Below are positions 40,346 through 49,153 of a stretch of 64,000 bases of DNA, in pieces. Every line of letters starts with the position of its first letter. Positions within the stretch are counted from its first letter, which is position 1. Source of the stretch: Fimenecus sp036652055 (lineage in GTDB: Bacteria > Bacillota > Clostridia > Oscillospirales > Acutalibacteraceae). The notes under the pieces are model-generated. The model saw nothing but the letters and a program-made list of their open reading frames with translations. It did no database searches and was not told the origin of the DNA. Where the stretch lies: positions 1 through 64,000 of the forward strand of contig JAVVWP010000003.1 in assembly GCA_036652055.1 (NCBI GenBank), read 5' to 3'. Both the position numbers and the translations under genes were made by a program.

Positions 40346-40669
40346 TTAATTGATATTCTTTTTCCATTTAGCATAGAGCGTCATATTATTCTCTACAATG
40401 TCCGTTTCGAATATCCACGGATTTGTAAAATCTTTATCTTTATACCAACCGATAAAGGTATATCCCGTTCTTTCGGGAGGCTCAAAAGGTGTAACTGTTT
40501 TTCCGTATTTAAGCGACTGCATCTCAACCGCAGTTCCGCCACTAACTTCAAAAGAAATCTTGAAGCTACCTTTTAATGCTAAAAAAACGGTGACTAATAT
40601 GAGTGCTACTATTCCTATGATAATTCCTATATTTAAAAGCTTTACAGGAACTTTTATATTTTTATACAT
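40346..40669 (-). CDS. Membrane-anchored InlB B-repeat (Listeria-Bacteroides repeat) protein
   Basis: 107 residues. One N-terminal membrane helix (LLNIGIIIGIVALILVTVFL), then an extracytoplasmic beta repeat: VEMQSLKYGKTVTPFEPPER, TGYTFIGWYKDKDFTNPW and NNMTLYAKWKK, the standard Flg_new/InlB B-repeat pattern. Such repeats usually occur in tandem on large surface proteins; one alone on a short membrane stalk is unusual. Its ATG overlaps the mglC stop by one base (TAATG), so it is translationally coupled to the galactose transporter. Role unknown; possibly a surface accessory of the transporter. Confidence 0.8.
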   Translation of the reverse strand: MYKNIKVPVKLLNIGIIIGIVALILVTVFLALKGSFKISFEVSGGTAVEMQSLKYGKTVTPFEPPERTGYTFIGWYKDKDFTNPWIFETDIVENNMTLYAKWKKNIN

Positions 40670-41739
40670 TATTTGCGTACCAAATATTTTCTCATATCAA
40701 TAGCACACGCAATAAGAATGATTAAGCCTTTTATGATATATTGCATATTTGCATCGATACTTAAAAATGTCAAGCCTACAAAGATAATTCTAAGAAGTAC
40801 AACACCGATTATAACGCCACGAATTTTTCCAATACCGCCTACAAATGACACGCCACCGATTACGCAGGCTGCGATTGCATCAAGCTCATAGTTAAGCCCT
40901 GTTGCTGCTGTGTTTGAGCCTATACGAGCTGACTCGATAAAGCCTGTTATTCCATACATCACACCTGCAAGCACGAATACAAGCATTATAATTCTGTTTA
41001 CATTAACTCCCGATACATTTGCAGCTTCAGGGTTTGAACCAACTGCAAACATATTTTTACCAAACTTGGTTTTATTCCATACGAACCACATAATACCTGT
41101 TATTACAAGTGCATACCAAACAAAATTAGGTATTGGCACACTGCCGATTGAAAGAAAACTGCCTGTAATAAAATCTGTATATGACTTATCAAGCCCTGAA
41201 ATTGACTGACCATTATTTGTACCATTCATTAAGTACATTAGAAGAAAGCCATAAACTATAAGCTGTGTTGAAAGCGTTACTATAAACGGGTGCAGTTTAA
41301 ATTTAGCTGTGCAAAATCCATTTACAAGTCCTACAAGTCCACCTATTGCAAGTGCAATTAAAATAACTACGATTATAGGCAGTGTTTGTAAATTCGGAAA
41401 CATTTTATTTGCATATCCGCTTGCTTGTAAAAGTGAAGCGGAAACGCAGGCAACAAGCCCTACAATTCGCCCTGCTGAAAGGTCCGTTCCTGTTAAAATG
41501 ATACACCCTGCTATTCCAAGTGCTATTGGAAGGTTAGCCGCTGAAAGGGATATAATGTTGATGATTGATGACATAGATAGGAATTTTGGGCTGATTATTT
41601 GAATTGCAATTATAGCTACAATCATAAACATATAAAGCGAATTGTTGATAAGAAATTCTCTTACTGTTCGCATTTTGTCTTGCTTTTCCATAGTTTTAAA
41701 ATCAGTGATTTTATTTTTTATGCCTAATTTACTTTCCAT
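40669..41739 (-). CDS. mglC: Galactose/methylgalactoside ABC transporter permease
   Basis: 356 residues, eight to ten membrane helices of the RbsC/MglC (BPD_transp_2) family. AGCIILTGTDLSAGRIVGLV, ALAIGGLVGLVNGFCTAKFK, HPFIVTLSTQLIVYGFLL and GGVSFVGGIGKIRGVIIG are conserved blocks. It forms the membrane channel with MglA and MglB. Length is close to the E. coli protein (336). SD AAGGAG precedes the ATG, 11 bases after mglA. Confidence 0.93.
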   Translation of the reverse strand: MESKLGIKNKITDFKTMEKQDKMRTVREFLINNSLYMFMIVAIIAIQIISPKFLSMSSIINIISLSAANLPIALGIAGCIILTGTDLSAGRIVGLVACVSASLLQASGYANKMFPNLQTLPIIVVILIALAIGGLVGLVNGFCTAKFKLHPFIVTLSTQLIVYGFLLMYLMNGTNNGQSISGLDKSYTDFITGSFLSIGSVPIPNFVWYALVITGIMWFVWNKTKFGKNMFAVGSNPEAANVSGVNVNRIIMLVFVLAGVMYGITGFIESARIGSNTAATGLNYELDAIAACVIGGVSFVGGIGKIRGVIIGVVLLRIIFVGLTFLSIDANMQYIIKGLIILIACAIDMRKYLVRK

Positions 41740-41750
41740 TTATCTGCTCC

Positions 41751-43247
41751 TTACACATATTTTGCTGCGAGAGTCATTATTTCCTCTTGCGATGTGTTTG
41801 AGGCATCTACCTCACCTGCAAGCCTGCCACCTGACATTACCAAAATCTTGTCACAAACGCCTATAAGTTCAGGCATTTCAGATGAAACCATTATTACCGA
41901 TTTGCCTTTATTTGCAAGGTCAATAATAAGCTGATATATTTCATATTTTGCACCAACATCAATTCCTCGTGTCGGCTCGTCAAGCAAAAGCACCTCTGGA
42001 TCTGTTAAAAGCCATCTTCCGAGAATAACTTTTTGCTGATTTCCGCCTGAAAGCGATCGAATTTGAGTGGTTTGTGACGGTGTTTTAATTCGCATTGCCT
42101 TTATTGCCCAATCTGTATCCTCTTTCATTTTTTTCTTGCTTAGATAAAGCCCCTTGACCTTGTATTTTTTTAAATTTGATATTGTTGTATTATCCCTTAT
42201 ATCAAGAATTGAAAAAATTCCTGTTGCACGCCTTTCTTCGGTTAAAAGTGCAAATCCGTTTTTAATAGCAGCAAACGCTGATTTATTGTTTATCTCTTTA
42301 CCATCAAGCTTTATAGTTCCACCTTTTTTTGTAGAAATTCCGAAAATATTTTCGATAACTTCGGTTCTGCCTGAACCGTCAAGCCCTGCTATTCCTACAA
42401 TTTCGCCTTTTTTAACATTGAATGAAACATCTTTTACTCGGGAATACATTGCTGTTAAATTTTCTATCTCTAAGACCGTTTCTCCTAATTCATTTGTCTT
42501 TGGTGGAAATCTATTTGTTAGCTCTCTGCCAACCATAAGCTTTATAATTTTATCCATTGTAAGCTCTGATGCAGGCTTTGTATCTACCCACTGACCATCT
42601 CTCATTATGGTTACATCATCAGATATTCTTAGGATTTCTTCCATCTTATGTGATATATATACTATTCCACAGCCTCTCCCTTTTAACATATTTATTATTT
42701 CAAATAAATGTTCTACTTCTTTCTGCGTTAATGAGGAGGTCGGCTCGTCAAATACTATTATTTTTGAATTATATGAAACTGCTTTAGCAATTTCTACCAT
42801 TTGCCTTTGCGAAACAGGCATTGTACTCATTATTTCTTTTGGACTAACTGCTATTCCTAAATCCTTAAAGATTTCTTTTGTATCTTTTAACATCTTTTTC
42901 TCTGAGGTGATAAGCCTTAATTTTGTTGGGTATCTGCCAAGCCAAATATTATCCATAACATTGCGTTTTAAAGCTTGATTAAGCTCTTGATGTACCATTG
43001 CTACACCATGTTCAAGGGCATCTTTGGAATTTTTAAAATTAACCTCTTTGCCCTCTAATAAGATTTTTCCGCCGTCTTTCGCATACATTCCAAAAAGGCA
43101 TTTCATAAGCGTGGACTTTCCTGCACCATTTTCTCCCATTAGTGCATGAACTGTTCCTGCTCTTACTGTTAAAGAAACATTATCAAGTGCCTTTACCCCA
43201 GGAAATTCTTTAGAAATATTTTTCATTTCCAGTAAAACATTGTCCAT
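41751..43247 (-). CDS. mglA: Galactose/methylgalactoside ABC transporter ATP-binding protein
   Basis: 498 residues with two ABC domains in one chain, as in sugar importers of this class. First domain: Walker A GENGAGKSTLMKCLFG, signature PVSQRQMVEIAKAV, Walker B IIVFDEPTSSLTQKEV. The second domain has the degenerate Walker A GLDGSGRTEVIENIFG, signature LSGGNQQKVILGRW and VLLLDEPTRGIDVGAK. SD AAGGAGGGG precedes the ATG. Expression may be reduced relative to mglB by the hairpin in the mglB-mglA gap. Confidence 0.94.
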   Translation of the reverse strand: MDNVLLEMKNISKEFPGVKALDNVSLTVRAGTVHALMGENGAGKSTLMKCLFGMYAKDGGKILLEGKEVNFKNSKDALEHGVAMVHQELNQALKRNVMDNIWLGRYPTKLRLITSEKKMLKDTKEIFKDLGIAVSPKEIMSTMPVSQRQMVEIAKAVSYNSKIIVFDEPTSSLTQKEVEHLFEIINMLKGRGCGIVYISHKMEEILRISDDVTIMRDGQWVDTKPASELTMDKIIKLMVGRELTNRFPPKTNELGETVLEIENLTAMYSRVKDVSFNVKKGEIVGIAGLDGSGRTEVIENIFGISTKKGGTIKLDGKEINNKSAFAAIKNGFALLTEERRATGIFSILDIRDNTTISNLKKYKVKGLYLSKKKMKEDTDWAIKAMRIKTPSQTTQIRSLSGGNQQKVILGRWLLTDPEVLLLDEPTRGIDVGAKYEIYQLIIDLANKGKSVIMVSSEMPELIGVCDKILVMSGGRLAGEVDASNTSQEEIMTLAAKYV

Positions 43248-43283
43248 AAATTCCCCTCCTTTTTGTATAATTAAATTCTTTTC

Positions 43284-43318
43284 TTTAGGGCGAGATTTTT
43301 AGGGAGCCTCGCCCTAAA
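43284..43318 (-). promoter_or_regulatory. Intercistronic hairpin between mglB and mglA
   Basis: 11-bp stem TTTAGGGCGAG / CTCGCCCTAAA with a 13-base loop and no following T run on the minus strand. It lies 21 bases after the mglB stop. Such hairpins in binding-protein transporter operons protect the upstream message and give more binding protein than ATPase (known principle; not proven here). Confidence 0.65.
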
Positions 43319-43338
43319 ACTTGCTATTTTTATTTTAA

Positions 43339-44433
43339 TTATTTTGTTTCGCCGAGATATTTTGCATATGCAATACGAATTTTTGCTACATTTTCATCTA
43401 TATTATAGCTTGTAGTTCCGTCGAGTATTGCCTTTGCTCCTACTGCATTAGATGCAAGAAGTGCGATTGCCTTTGCCATTCCGTCTGCGTCCTGTTTAAT
43501 TGTGCCTACCATTTTTTTAGCCGAGATAAGCTCTTTTGCTGCATCTGTTGCGTCAACTCCGAATACCGGTACTGCTTTTTCTGAGCCTGTATTATAGCCA
43601 GCTACTGAAAGAGCATTAACTGCACCTTCTGCCATTCCGTCATTATTTGCAATAACAAGCTCTATCATATTTTTGTGAGCATCGCTAAAAGATGTGAGAG
43701 CTGTTGTCATATACTCATTTGACGCTGCTGCTGACCATTGACCGTTTTTGTCAACAAGATATTTATTTGGATTATTTGCATCATAAAATTCAAGTGGCTT
43801 TTTGCCTGCTGCTTCAAGCTTTTTGTTAGCATCTTCAACTGCAAACTTTGTTCTGTATATGGCTTCATTATTTCCCTCTTCGCCTTTAAACATAATGTAG
43901 GAAATTTTTCCATCTTTATTAAGGTCTACTTTATCATAATTTGCTACGATATATTCGCCAATCATTTCGCCTTGAAGATGTCCTGCTTCTGCTGCATCTG
44001 TTCCAACGAATACGCATTTTTCATATCCTTTAACAACTGCGTCTGAAACTTCACGATTAAAGAATATTACTGGAATGCCTGCTTTTTTTGCTTGGTCAAC
44101 AATGCCCTGTGCCGCATCATCTGAACCAGTATTTACTATATTAACAATAATTGCTTTTGCACCCTTTGTAATTGCTGTGCCAATTTGCTCTGTTTGAGTT
44201 GTTTGATTTCCATTACCATCATAATCTTGAAATTTAATTCCTTTTGCTGTTAGTTCTTTATCAAGTGCTGACCTTACAGTTGAAATATATGTGTCACTGT
44301 AAGTGTAATAGAAAACATGAACATCTGCTGCTGCGTTTGTTGTGCCATCTGTTTTTTCTCCGCAAGAAGAAAGCAAGGTAATTGTACCTATTGTAACAAA
44401 AAGTGAAAGTATAACTGCTAATGTTTTTTTCAT
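43339..44433 (-). CDS. mglB: Galactose/glucose-binding lipoprotein
   Basis: 364 residues. Signal with lipobox (TITLLSSC), then a periplasmic-binding-protein fold of the GGBP type: GNGNQTTQTEQIGTAITKGA, IPVIFFNREVSDAV, DLNKDGKISYIMFKGEEGN (a calcium-binding loop as in E. coli MglB) and VIANNDGMAEGAVNAL, then FGVDATDAAKELI. It delivers galactose or glucose to MglAC. The ATG at 44433 follows GGAGGAATACACT; a Met five codons earlier overlaps that SD. First gene of the mgl operon. Confidence 0.94.
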   Translation of the reverse strand: MKKTLAVILSLFVTIGTITLLSSCGEKTDGTTNAAADVHVFYYTYSDTYISTVRSALDKELTAKGIKFQDYDGNGNQTTQTEQIGTAITKGAKAIIVNIVNTGSDDAAQGIVDQAKKAGIPVIFFNREVSDAVVKGYEKCVFVGTDAAEAGHLQGEMIGEYIVANYDKVDLNKDGKISYIMFKGEEGNNEAIYRTKFAVEDANKKLEAAGKKPLEFYDANNPNKYLVDKNGQWSAAASNEYMTTALTSFSDAHKNMIELVIANNDGMAEGAVNALSVAGYNTGSEKAVPVFGVDATDAAKELISAKKMVGTIKQDADGMAKAIALLASNAVGAKAILDGTTSYNIDENVAKIRIAYAKYLGETK

Positions 44434-44483
44434 AGTGTATTCCTCCATAATTTTATTTTGTATAACCTTTATTAGTTATATAC

Positions 44484-44489
44484 ATTATA
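44484..44489 (-). promoter_or_regulatory. -10 element of the mgl operon promoter
   Basis: TATAAT on the minus strand, 51 bases before the mglB start. The matching -35 position (17-base spacer) reads TTCATT, a poor match, so an activator may be needed. Confidence 0.4.
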
Positions 44490-44603
44490 TCTTTCCAAAA
44501 ATATTGAATGAATACAAAAAAATATCATAAATGTATAAATTTTTATTTTGCAAATTTAATGGTGCTGTAATTTTCTAACATTTTATGTGTAAATACGACA
44601 AAA

Positions 44604-44640
44604 AAGGCTGTTTTATCGACAAAATCGGTAAAACAGCCTT
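44604..44640 (-). terminator. Terminator of the hydrogenase operon
   Basis: Minus strand AAGGCTGTTTTA / TAAAACAGCCTT 12-bp stem followed by TTTTTTG, 22 bases after the hndD stop. Confidence 0.88.
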
Positions 44641-44661
44641 TTAAATTGGTTTAAATTTTAA

Positions 44662-46404
44662 TTATTTATATTTCTTTCTTGCAACATATGTTGTGTGAAG
44701 AATTTCGTGAGCTTTATGACTTCCTGGCTCACCAAGATAATCTTTATAGAGAGCTTTTATTGCTGTGTTTTCGTGTGACTTTCTCTCTGTATTATTTGCA
44801 TCTGCATTATAAAGAGCCTCAGCACGCCTTGACTTTAAGTCAACAAAGTTTCTAACAACTGCGTGTTGAATTGGTTGACCGCCACCGTTGATACAGCCAC
44901 CAGGGCAACCCATAATTTCGATGAACTGATAATCTGCTGTGCCATCTTTAATCTTATCCATAAGAACTTTTGCATTCTTCGTTCCGCTTGCAACTGCAAC
45001 CTTTACTTTTAGCCCTGCAACATCATAGCTTGCTTCTTTTATGTCTTTCATTCCTCTGACTTCTGTAAAATCAAGACTTGCGAGCTTTTCGCCTGTCAAC
45101 TTTTCAACAGCAGTTCTGAGTGCAGCTTCCATAACGCCACCTGTTGCACCAAAGATTGTAGCAGCACCTGTTCCCTCGCCAAACGGAATGTCAAACTTTT
45201 CATCAGGAAGATGATTAAAGTAAATTCCTGCACCGTCAATCATTCTTGCAAGTTCTCTTGTTGTAAGAGCAATATCAACATCAGGATAACCTGAAGCTGC
45301 TTGACCGTCACGCTTTGTTTCAAACTTTTTAGCGGTACAAGGCATAATTCCAACAACAACCATCTTAGCAGGATCCATACCAAGAAGCTCGGCGTAATAT
45401 GTTTTCATAATAGCACCAAACATCTGCTGAGGTGATTTGCAAGTAGAAAGATGAGGAATAAGCTCAGGATAATAATGCTCACAATATTTTATCCAGCCAG
45501 GTGAGCAAGAGGTAATCATTGGAAGAACTCCACCTGTTGTAATTCTATTTATAAGCTCTGTTGCTTCTTCCATAATTGTAAGGTCGGCAGCAAAGTTTGT
45601 ATCAAACACCTTGTCAAAACCAAGTCGTCTAAGTGCTGCAACCATTTTGCCTTCAACATTTGTTCCGATATGCATACCAAAAGCTTCACCAAGAGTTGCA
45701 CGGATTGATGGAGCAGTATGAACGATAACAAACTTTTCAGGATCATTGATAGCTGCGAGTGCTTTTGCTGTATCGTCTTTTTCAACGATTGCACCTGTTG
45801 GGCAGTTTACAATACACTGACCACAAGAAATACAAGATACATCAGCTAAATCCTTATCAAATGCTGAACTTATATGAGTATCAAATCCTCTAGCGTTTGC
45901 ACCGATAACTGAAATGCCTTGAGCATTACAAGCAGCTACGCAGCGACGGCAGAGAATACATTTATTGTTGTCACGAACCATATGAGCGGCTGAATCGTCA
46001 AAATCATATTTGACAACTTCTCCCTCAAAACGGTCAGCATCATCAACTCCGAACTCCTTGCAAAGCTTTTGAAGCTCACAAGTTCCACTTCTAACGCATG
46101 AAAGACATTTTTTGTCATGTGTTGAGAGGATAAGCTCAAGTGTTGTTTTGCGTGAATGACGAACTCTGTCTGTATTTGTGAAAACTTCCATTCCCTCGTT
46201 TACTGGGAACACGCAAGCTGAAACAAGACTTCTTGCACCTTTAACTTCAACCATACAAATACGGCAAGCACCGATTTCATTGATTTCTTTTAAATAGCAA
46301 AGGGTTGGAATTTCAATTCCACCATATCTTGCAGCTTCAAGGATTGTAGAACCGCTTGGCACGCAAAGGGCAGTGCCGTTAATTTGAATATTTACATTTC
46401 CCAT
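44662..46404 (-). CDS. hndD: [FeFe] hydrogenase catalytic subunit of the HndD/HydA type
   Basis: 580 residues. Domains: [2Fe-2S] (Cys 36/47/50/64), His-ligated cluster (His 96, Cys 100/103/109), two [4Fe-4S] (CILCRRCVAAC, CISCGQCIVNC), the H-cluster domain and the small-subunit tail. L2 is MPCTAKKFE (Cys 356) and L3 is EIMGCPGGCINGGGQP, both canonical. L1 reads TSCSPGW (298-304) where CpI has TSCCPGW. I recall TSCSP in this subfamily but cannot confirm it. With HndA and HndC it forms an electron-bifurcating type complex making H2 from ferredoxin and NADH. ATG at 46404 is preferred over a GTG next to the SD AAGGAG. Confidence 0.95.
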   Translation of the reverse strand: MGNVNIQINGTALCVPSGSTILEAARYGGIEIPTLCYLKEINEIGACRICMVEVKGARSLVSACVFPVNEGMEVFTNTDRVRHSRKTTLELILSTHDKKCLSCVRSGTCELQKLCKEFGVDDADRFEGEVVKYDFDDSAAHMVRDNNKCILCRRCVAACNAQGISVIGANARGFDTHISSAFDKDLADVSCISCGQCIVNCPTGAIVEKDDTAKALAAINDPEKFVIVHTAPSIRATLGEAFGMHIGTNVEGKMVAALRRLGFDKVFDTNFAADLTIMEEATELINRITTGGVLPMITSCSPGWIKYCEHYYPELIPHLSTCKSPQQMFGAIMKTYYAELLGMDPAKMVVVGIMPCTAKKFETKRDGQAASGYPDVDIALTTRELARMIDGAGIYFNHLPDEKFDIPFGEGTGAATIFGATGGVMEAALRTAVEKLTGEKLASLDFTEVRGMKDIKEASYDVAGLKVKVAVASGTKNAKVLMDKIKDGTADYQFIEIMGCPGGCINGGGQPIQHAVVRNFVDLKSRRAEALYNADANNTERKSHENTAIKALYKDYLGEPGSHKAHEILHTTYVARKKYK

Positions 46405-46418
46405 TTTTGGCACACTCC

Positions 46419-48206
46419 TTATTTCTTAATAATAGCACCGAACTTGCAAGTTTCAACGCAAGCACCGCACTTAATACATTTGTTTTTATCGATTATATGA
46501 GCCTGCTTAACCGTTCCTGAAATTGCACCTACTGGGCATTTTCTTGCACAAGCTGTACAGCCACGGCACTTATCAGCAACAATTTCATAAGAAGTAAGTG
46601 CTTTACAAACACCTGCAGGGCATTTTTTGTCGACAATATGTGAAACATATTCATCTCTAAAGAATTTAAGAGTTGCAAGAACAGGGTTAGGAGCAGTTTG
46701 TCCAAGTCCACAAAGAGAATTTGCTTTTATGTAGTTGCATAAATCCTCAAGCTTATCAAGGTCGTCCATCGTTGCTTTGCCATCTGTAATCTTTTCAAGC
46801 ATTTCAAGCAAACGCTTTGTTCCAACACGGCAAGGTGTACATTTACCGCAAGACTCATCAACTGTGAAATTAAGGAAGAATTTTGCAATATCAACCATAC
46901 AGTTATCTTCGTCCATAACGATAAGACCGCCTGAACCCATCATACAACCGATTGCAATAAGGTTATCATAGTCAATTGGTGTATCCATAAGCTTTGCAGG
47001 GATACATCCGCCTGAAGGGCCTCCTGTTTGAGCAGCCTTGAACTTTTTGCCATTAGGAATTCCGCCACCGATTTCTTCAATTATTTCACGGAGGGTTGTT
47101 CCCATTGGGATTTCAACAAGACCTGTGTTTTTAATTTTACCACCGAGAGCAAAAACTTTTGTTCCCTTTGATTTTTCAGTACCCATTGATGCAAACCAAT
47201 CAGCACCATTTAAGATGATTTGAGGAACATTTGAAAAAGTTTCAACATTGTTTTCTGTTGTTGGCTTTCCGAAAAGTCCTTTTTCAGCAGGATATGGAGG
47301 ACGAGGTCTTGGCTCGCCACGATTGCCCTCAATTGAGGTCATAAGAGCTGTTTCTTCGCCACATACAAATGCACCTGCACCAAGACGAATATGAAGGTCA
47401 AAGCTAAATCCGCTTTCGAAAATATTTTCACCTAAAAGCCCGTATTCTTTAGCATCATCAATAGCAATCTGTAAACGCTTAACAGCGATTGGATATTCAG
47501 CACGAACATAAACATAGCCTTCGCTCGCACCTGTTGCATATCCGCAAATTGTCATAGCTTCAACGATACAGTGTGGATCGCCCTCAAGAACTGAACGGTC
47601 CATAAATGCACCTGGATCACCCTCGTCAGCATTACATACAACATATTTTTGGTCAGCTTGATTTTTAGCTGTGAAGCTCCATTTAAGACCTGTTGGAAAT
47701 CCTCCGCCGCCTCTGCCACGAAGCCCTGAATCTTTGATGATTTGAACAACTTCTTCAGGTGATAATTCTTTAAGGCATTTTGCAAGAGCTTGGTATCCGT
47801 CAAACGCTATGTATTCATCGATGTCTTCAGGATTGATAACACCACAATTACGAAGTGCTACTCTTTTTTGTTTCTTATAGAAATCAGTGTCCTTGAGTGC
47901 TTTAACATCGTCCATAGTAACTGTTTCATCATAAAGAAGTCTTTTAACAACTCTGCCCTTTAAAAGATGCTCCTCAACAATTTCTGGAATGTCATTTACA
48001 GTAACTTGGCTATAAAAGCTTCCCTCAGGATAAACTATCATAATTGGACCGAGTGCGCAAAGACCAAAGCAACCTGTTTTGATAACCTTGATTTCTTCGC
48101 TAAGTCCATTTTTTGCGACTTCTGCCTCGAGTGCATCAATTATCGCAAGGCTGTTTGAAGAGGTACAACCGGTACCGCCACAAACAAGAACGTGGGAACG
48201 ATACAT
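46419..48206 (-). CDS. hndC: NADH-binding flavoprotein subunit HndC/HydB (NuoF-like)
   Basis: 595 residues. An N-terminal thioredoxin-like [2Fe-2S] domain (VLVCGGTGCTSSNS, IKTGCFGLCALGP), then the NuoF core with NADH-binding GLRGRGGGGFPTGLKW, FMN-contacting CNADEGDPGAFMDRS and GAGAFVCGEETALM, the [4Fe-4S] motif ESCGKCTPCRVGTKRL, and a C-terminal double ferredoxin (CRGCTACARKCP, CIKCGACVETC). This domain order is that of HydB of bifurcating hydrogenases. GGAGGAATAGCG precedes the ATG. It follows hndB by 14 bases. Confidence 0.95.
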   Translation of the reverse strand: MYRSHVLVCGGTGCTSSNSLAIIDALEAEVAKNGLSEEIKVIKTGCFGLCALGPIMIVYPEGSFYSQVTVNDIPEIVEEHLLKGRVVKRLLYDETVTMDDVKALKDTDFYKKQKRVALRNCGVINPEDIDEYIAFDGYQALAKCLKELSPEEVVQIIKDSGLRGRGGGGFPTGLKWSFTAKNQADQKYVVCNADEGDPGAFMDRSVLEGDPHCIVEAMTICGYATGASEGYVYVRAEYPIAVKRLQIAIDDAKEYGLLGENIFESGFSFDLHIRLGAGAFVCGEETALMTSIEGNRGEPRPRPPYPAEKGLFGKPTTENNVETFSNVPQIILNGADWFASMGTEKSKGTKVFALGGKIKNTGLVEIPMGTTLREIIEEIGGGIPNGKKFKAAQTGGPSGGCIPAKLMDTPIDYDNLIAIGCMMGSGGLIVMDEDNCMVDIAKFFLNFTVDESCGKCTPCRVGTKRLLEMLEKITDGKATMDDLDKLEDLCNYIKANSLCGLGQTAPNPVLATLKFFRDEYVSHIVDKKCPAGVCKALTSYEIVADKCRGCTACARKCPVGAISGTVKQAHIIDKNKCIKCGACVETCKFGAIIKK

Positions 48207-48220
48207 CGCTATTCCTCCTT

Positions 48221-48595
48221 TTATTTTGTAGTTGCTCCAACTGTGTATTCAACGATTGGATTGCCATTAACAATGTGGTCGTTTACTACTCTAACAGCTT
48301 TTTCAGCAGTCATTTTTACATATGTAACTTTTTCTTTTCCTGGTTCCATAATTTCAACTATTGGTTCATATTGGCACATTCCTATGCAGCCAGTTTGAGT
48401 AACGCTAACGCCTTTAACATCTCTTTTAGCGATTTCCTCAGTGAAAGCATTAAGAACTGGGCGAGCACCTGCAGCAATTCCACAAGTAGCCATACCAACA
48501 ACAATACGAATTATATCGTCGCCTGTATCTTCTCTAACAGTCATTTTTTGCCTTGTCTTATCTCTAATTGCCATTAATTCTTCAAGAGATTTCAT
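48221..48595 (-). CDS. hndB: Thioredoxin-like [2Fe-2S] subunit HndB
   Basis: 124 residues of the thioredoxin-like [2Fe-2S] ferredoxin family: IVVGMATCGIAAGARPVLNA, then VTQTGCIGMCQYEPIVEI, giving the Cys pair pattern of HndB. Carries electrons between subunits or stabilises the complex. Start at the ATG 48595 after GGAGGTGTAC; an upstream TTG overlaps that SD. Located between the HATPase gene and hndC. Confidence 0.9.
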   Translation of the reverse strand: MKSLEELMAIRDKTRQKMTVREDTGDDIIRIVVGMATCGIAAGARPVLNAFTEEIAKRDVKGVSVTQTGCIGMCQYEPIVEIMEPGKEKVTYVKMTAEKAVRVVNDHIVNGNPIVEYTVGATTK

Positions 48596-48616
48596 TTTGT
48601 ACACCTCCAAATATTA

Positions 48617-49153
48617 TTATAAGTTGTTTATATTTTCTTTTATATATTCTTTTATCCACTCTGCTATATCAGGTTCATTCAGCGGAACATCACCTAAAAT
48701 AGTTTTAAGCTCTCTTGTGTCAAGAACAAATTCATTTTCATCAAGCTTTTGAATATAAATGAATTCAATTTCTATGTTCATTGTAATTAGCATAGAAATC
48801 GTAGAACACATATCGCCGAGCGGAACAAAATCTACACTATCTGTATTAAACGACGCCGAAAGTTTCGTTCCAACGCCAACTTCTGATTCAATTTCGAGAA
48901 AGCCACCCGTCATTTCAGCTGCCATTTTAAAAAGCGGAATACCCATTCCAACTTTTCTTGTGGTTCTTGTAGTGAAAAAAGGGTCTTTTACATTTACAAC
49001 CTGCTCTTTTGTCATTCCTTTTCCGTTGTCTGAAATTTTGATTAAAAGAGTATGTTCAAAAGTATTCTCCAGCACTTCAATTTCAATTAAAGTTGCCTTT
49101 GCAGAAATTGAATTTTGGGCAATGTCTAAAACATTAAGTGAAAGCTCTCGCAT
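48617..49153 (-). CDS. Stand-alone HATPase in the hydrogenase operon
   Basis: 178 residues with a GHKL ATP-binding fold and no sensor or dimerisation domain: LSLNVLDIAQNSISAKATLI (N box), IKISDNGKGMTKEQV (G1), FFTTRTTRKVGMGIPLFKMA (F and G2 boxes), ESEVGVGTKLSASF. The C-terminal 60 residues form an extra helical part. Its start overlaps the hndA stop by one base, so it is made with the hydrogenase subunits. Proteins like this occur in hnd operons but have no established function; candidates are a protein kinase or a chaperone for complex assembly. The HydS operon has a smaller analogue. Confidence 0.82.
   Translation of the reverse strand: MRELSLNVLDIAQNSISAKATLIEIEVLENTFEHTLLIKISDNGKGMTKEQVVNVKDPFFTTRTTRKVGMGIPLFKMAAEMTGGFLEIESEVGVGTKLSASFNTDSVDFVPLGDMCSTISMLITMNIEIEFIYIQKLDENEFVLDTRELKTILGDVPLNEPDIAEWIKEYIKENINNL

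Noticed and set aside
40124..40576. 150-codon plus-strand open frame across the repeats
   Set aside because: Reads through the palindromic repeats and then antisense to the InlB-repeat gene; protein-level repetition simply mirrors the DNA repeats.
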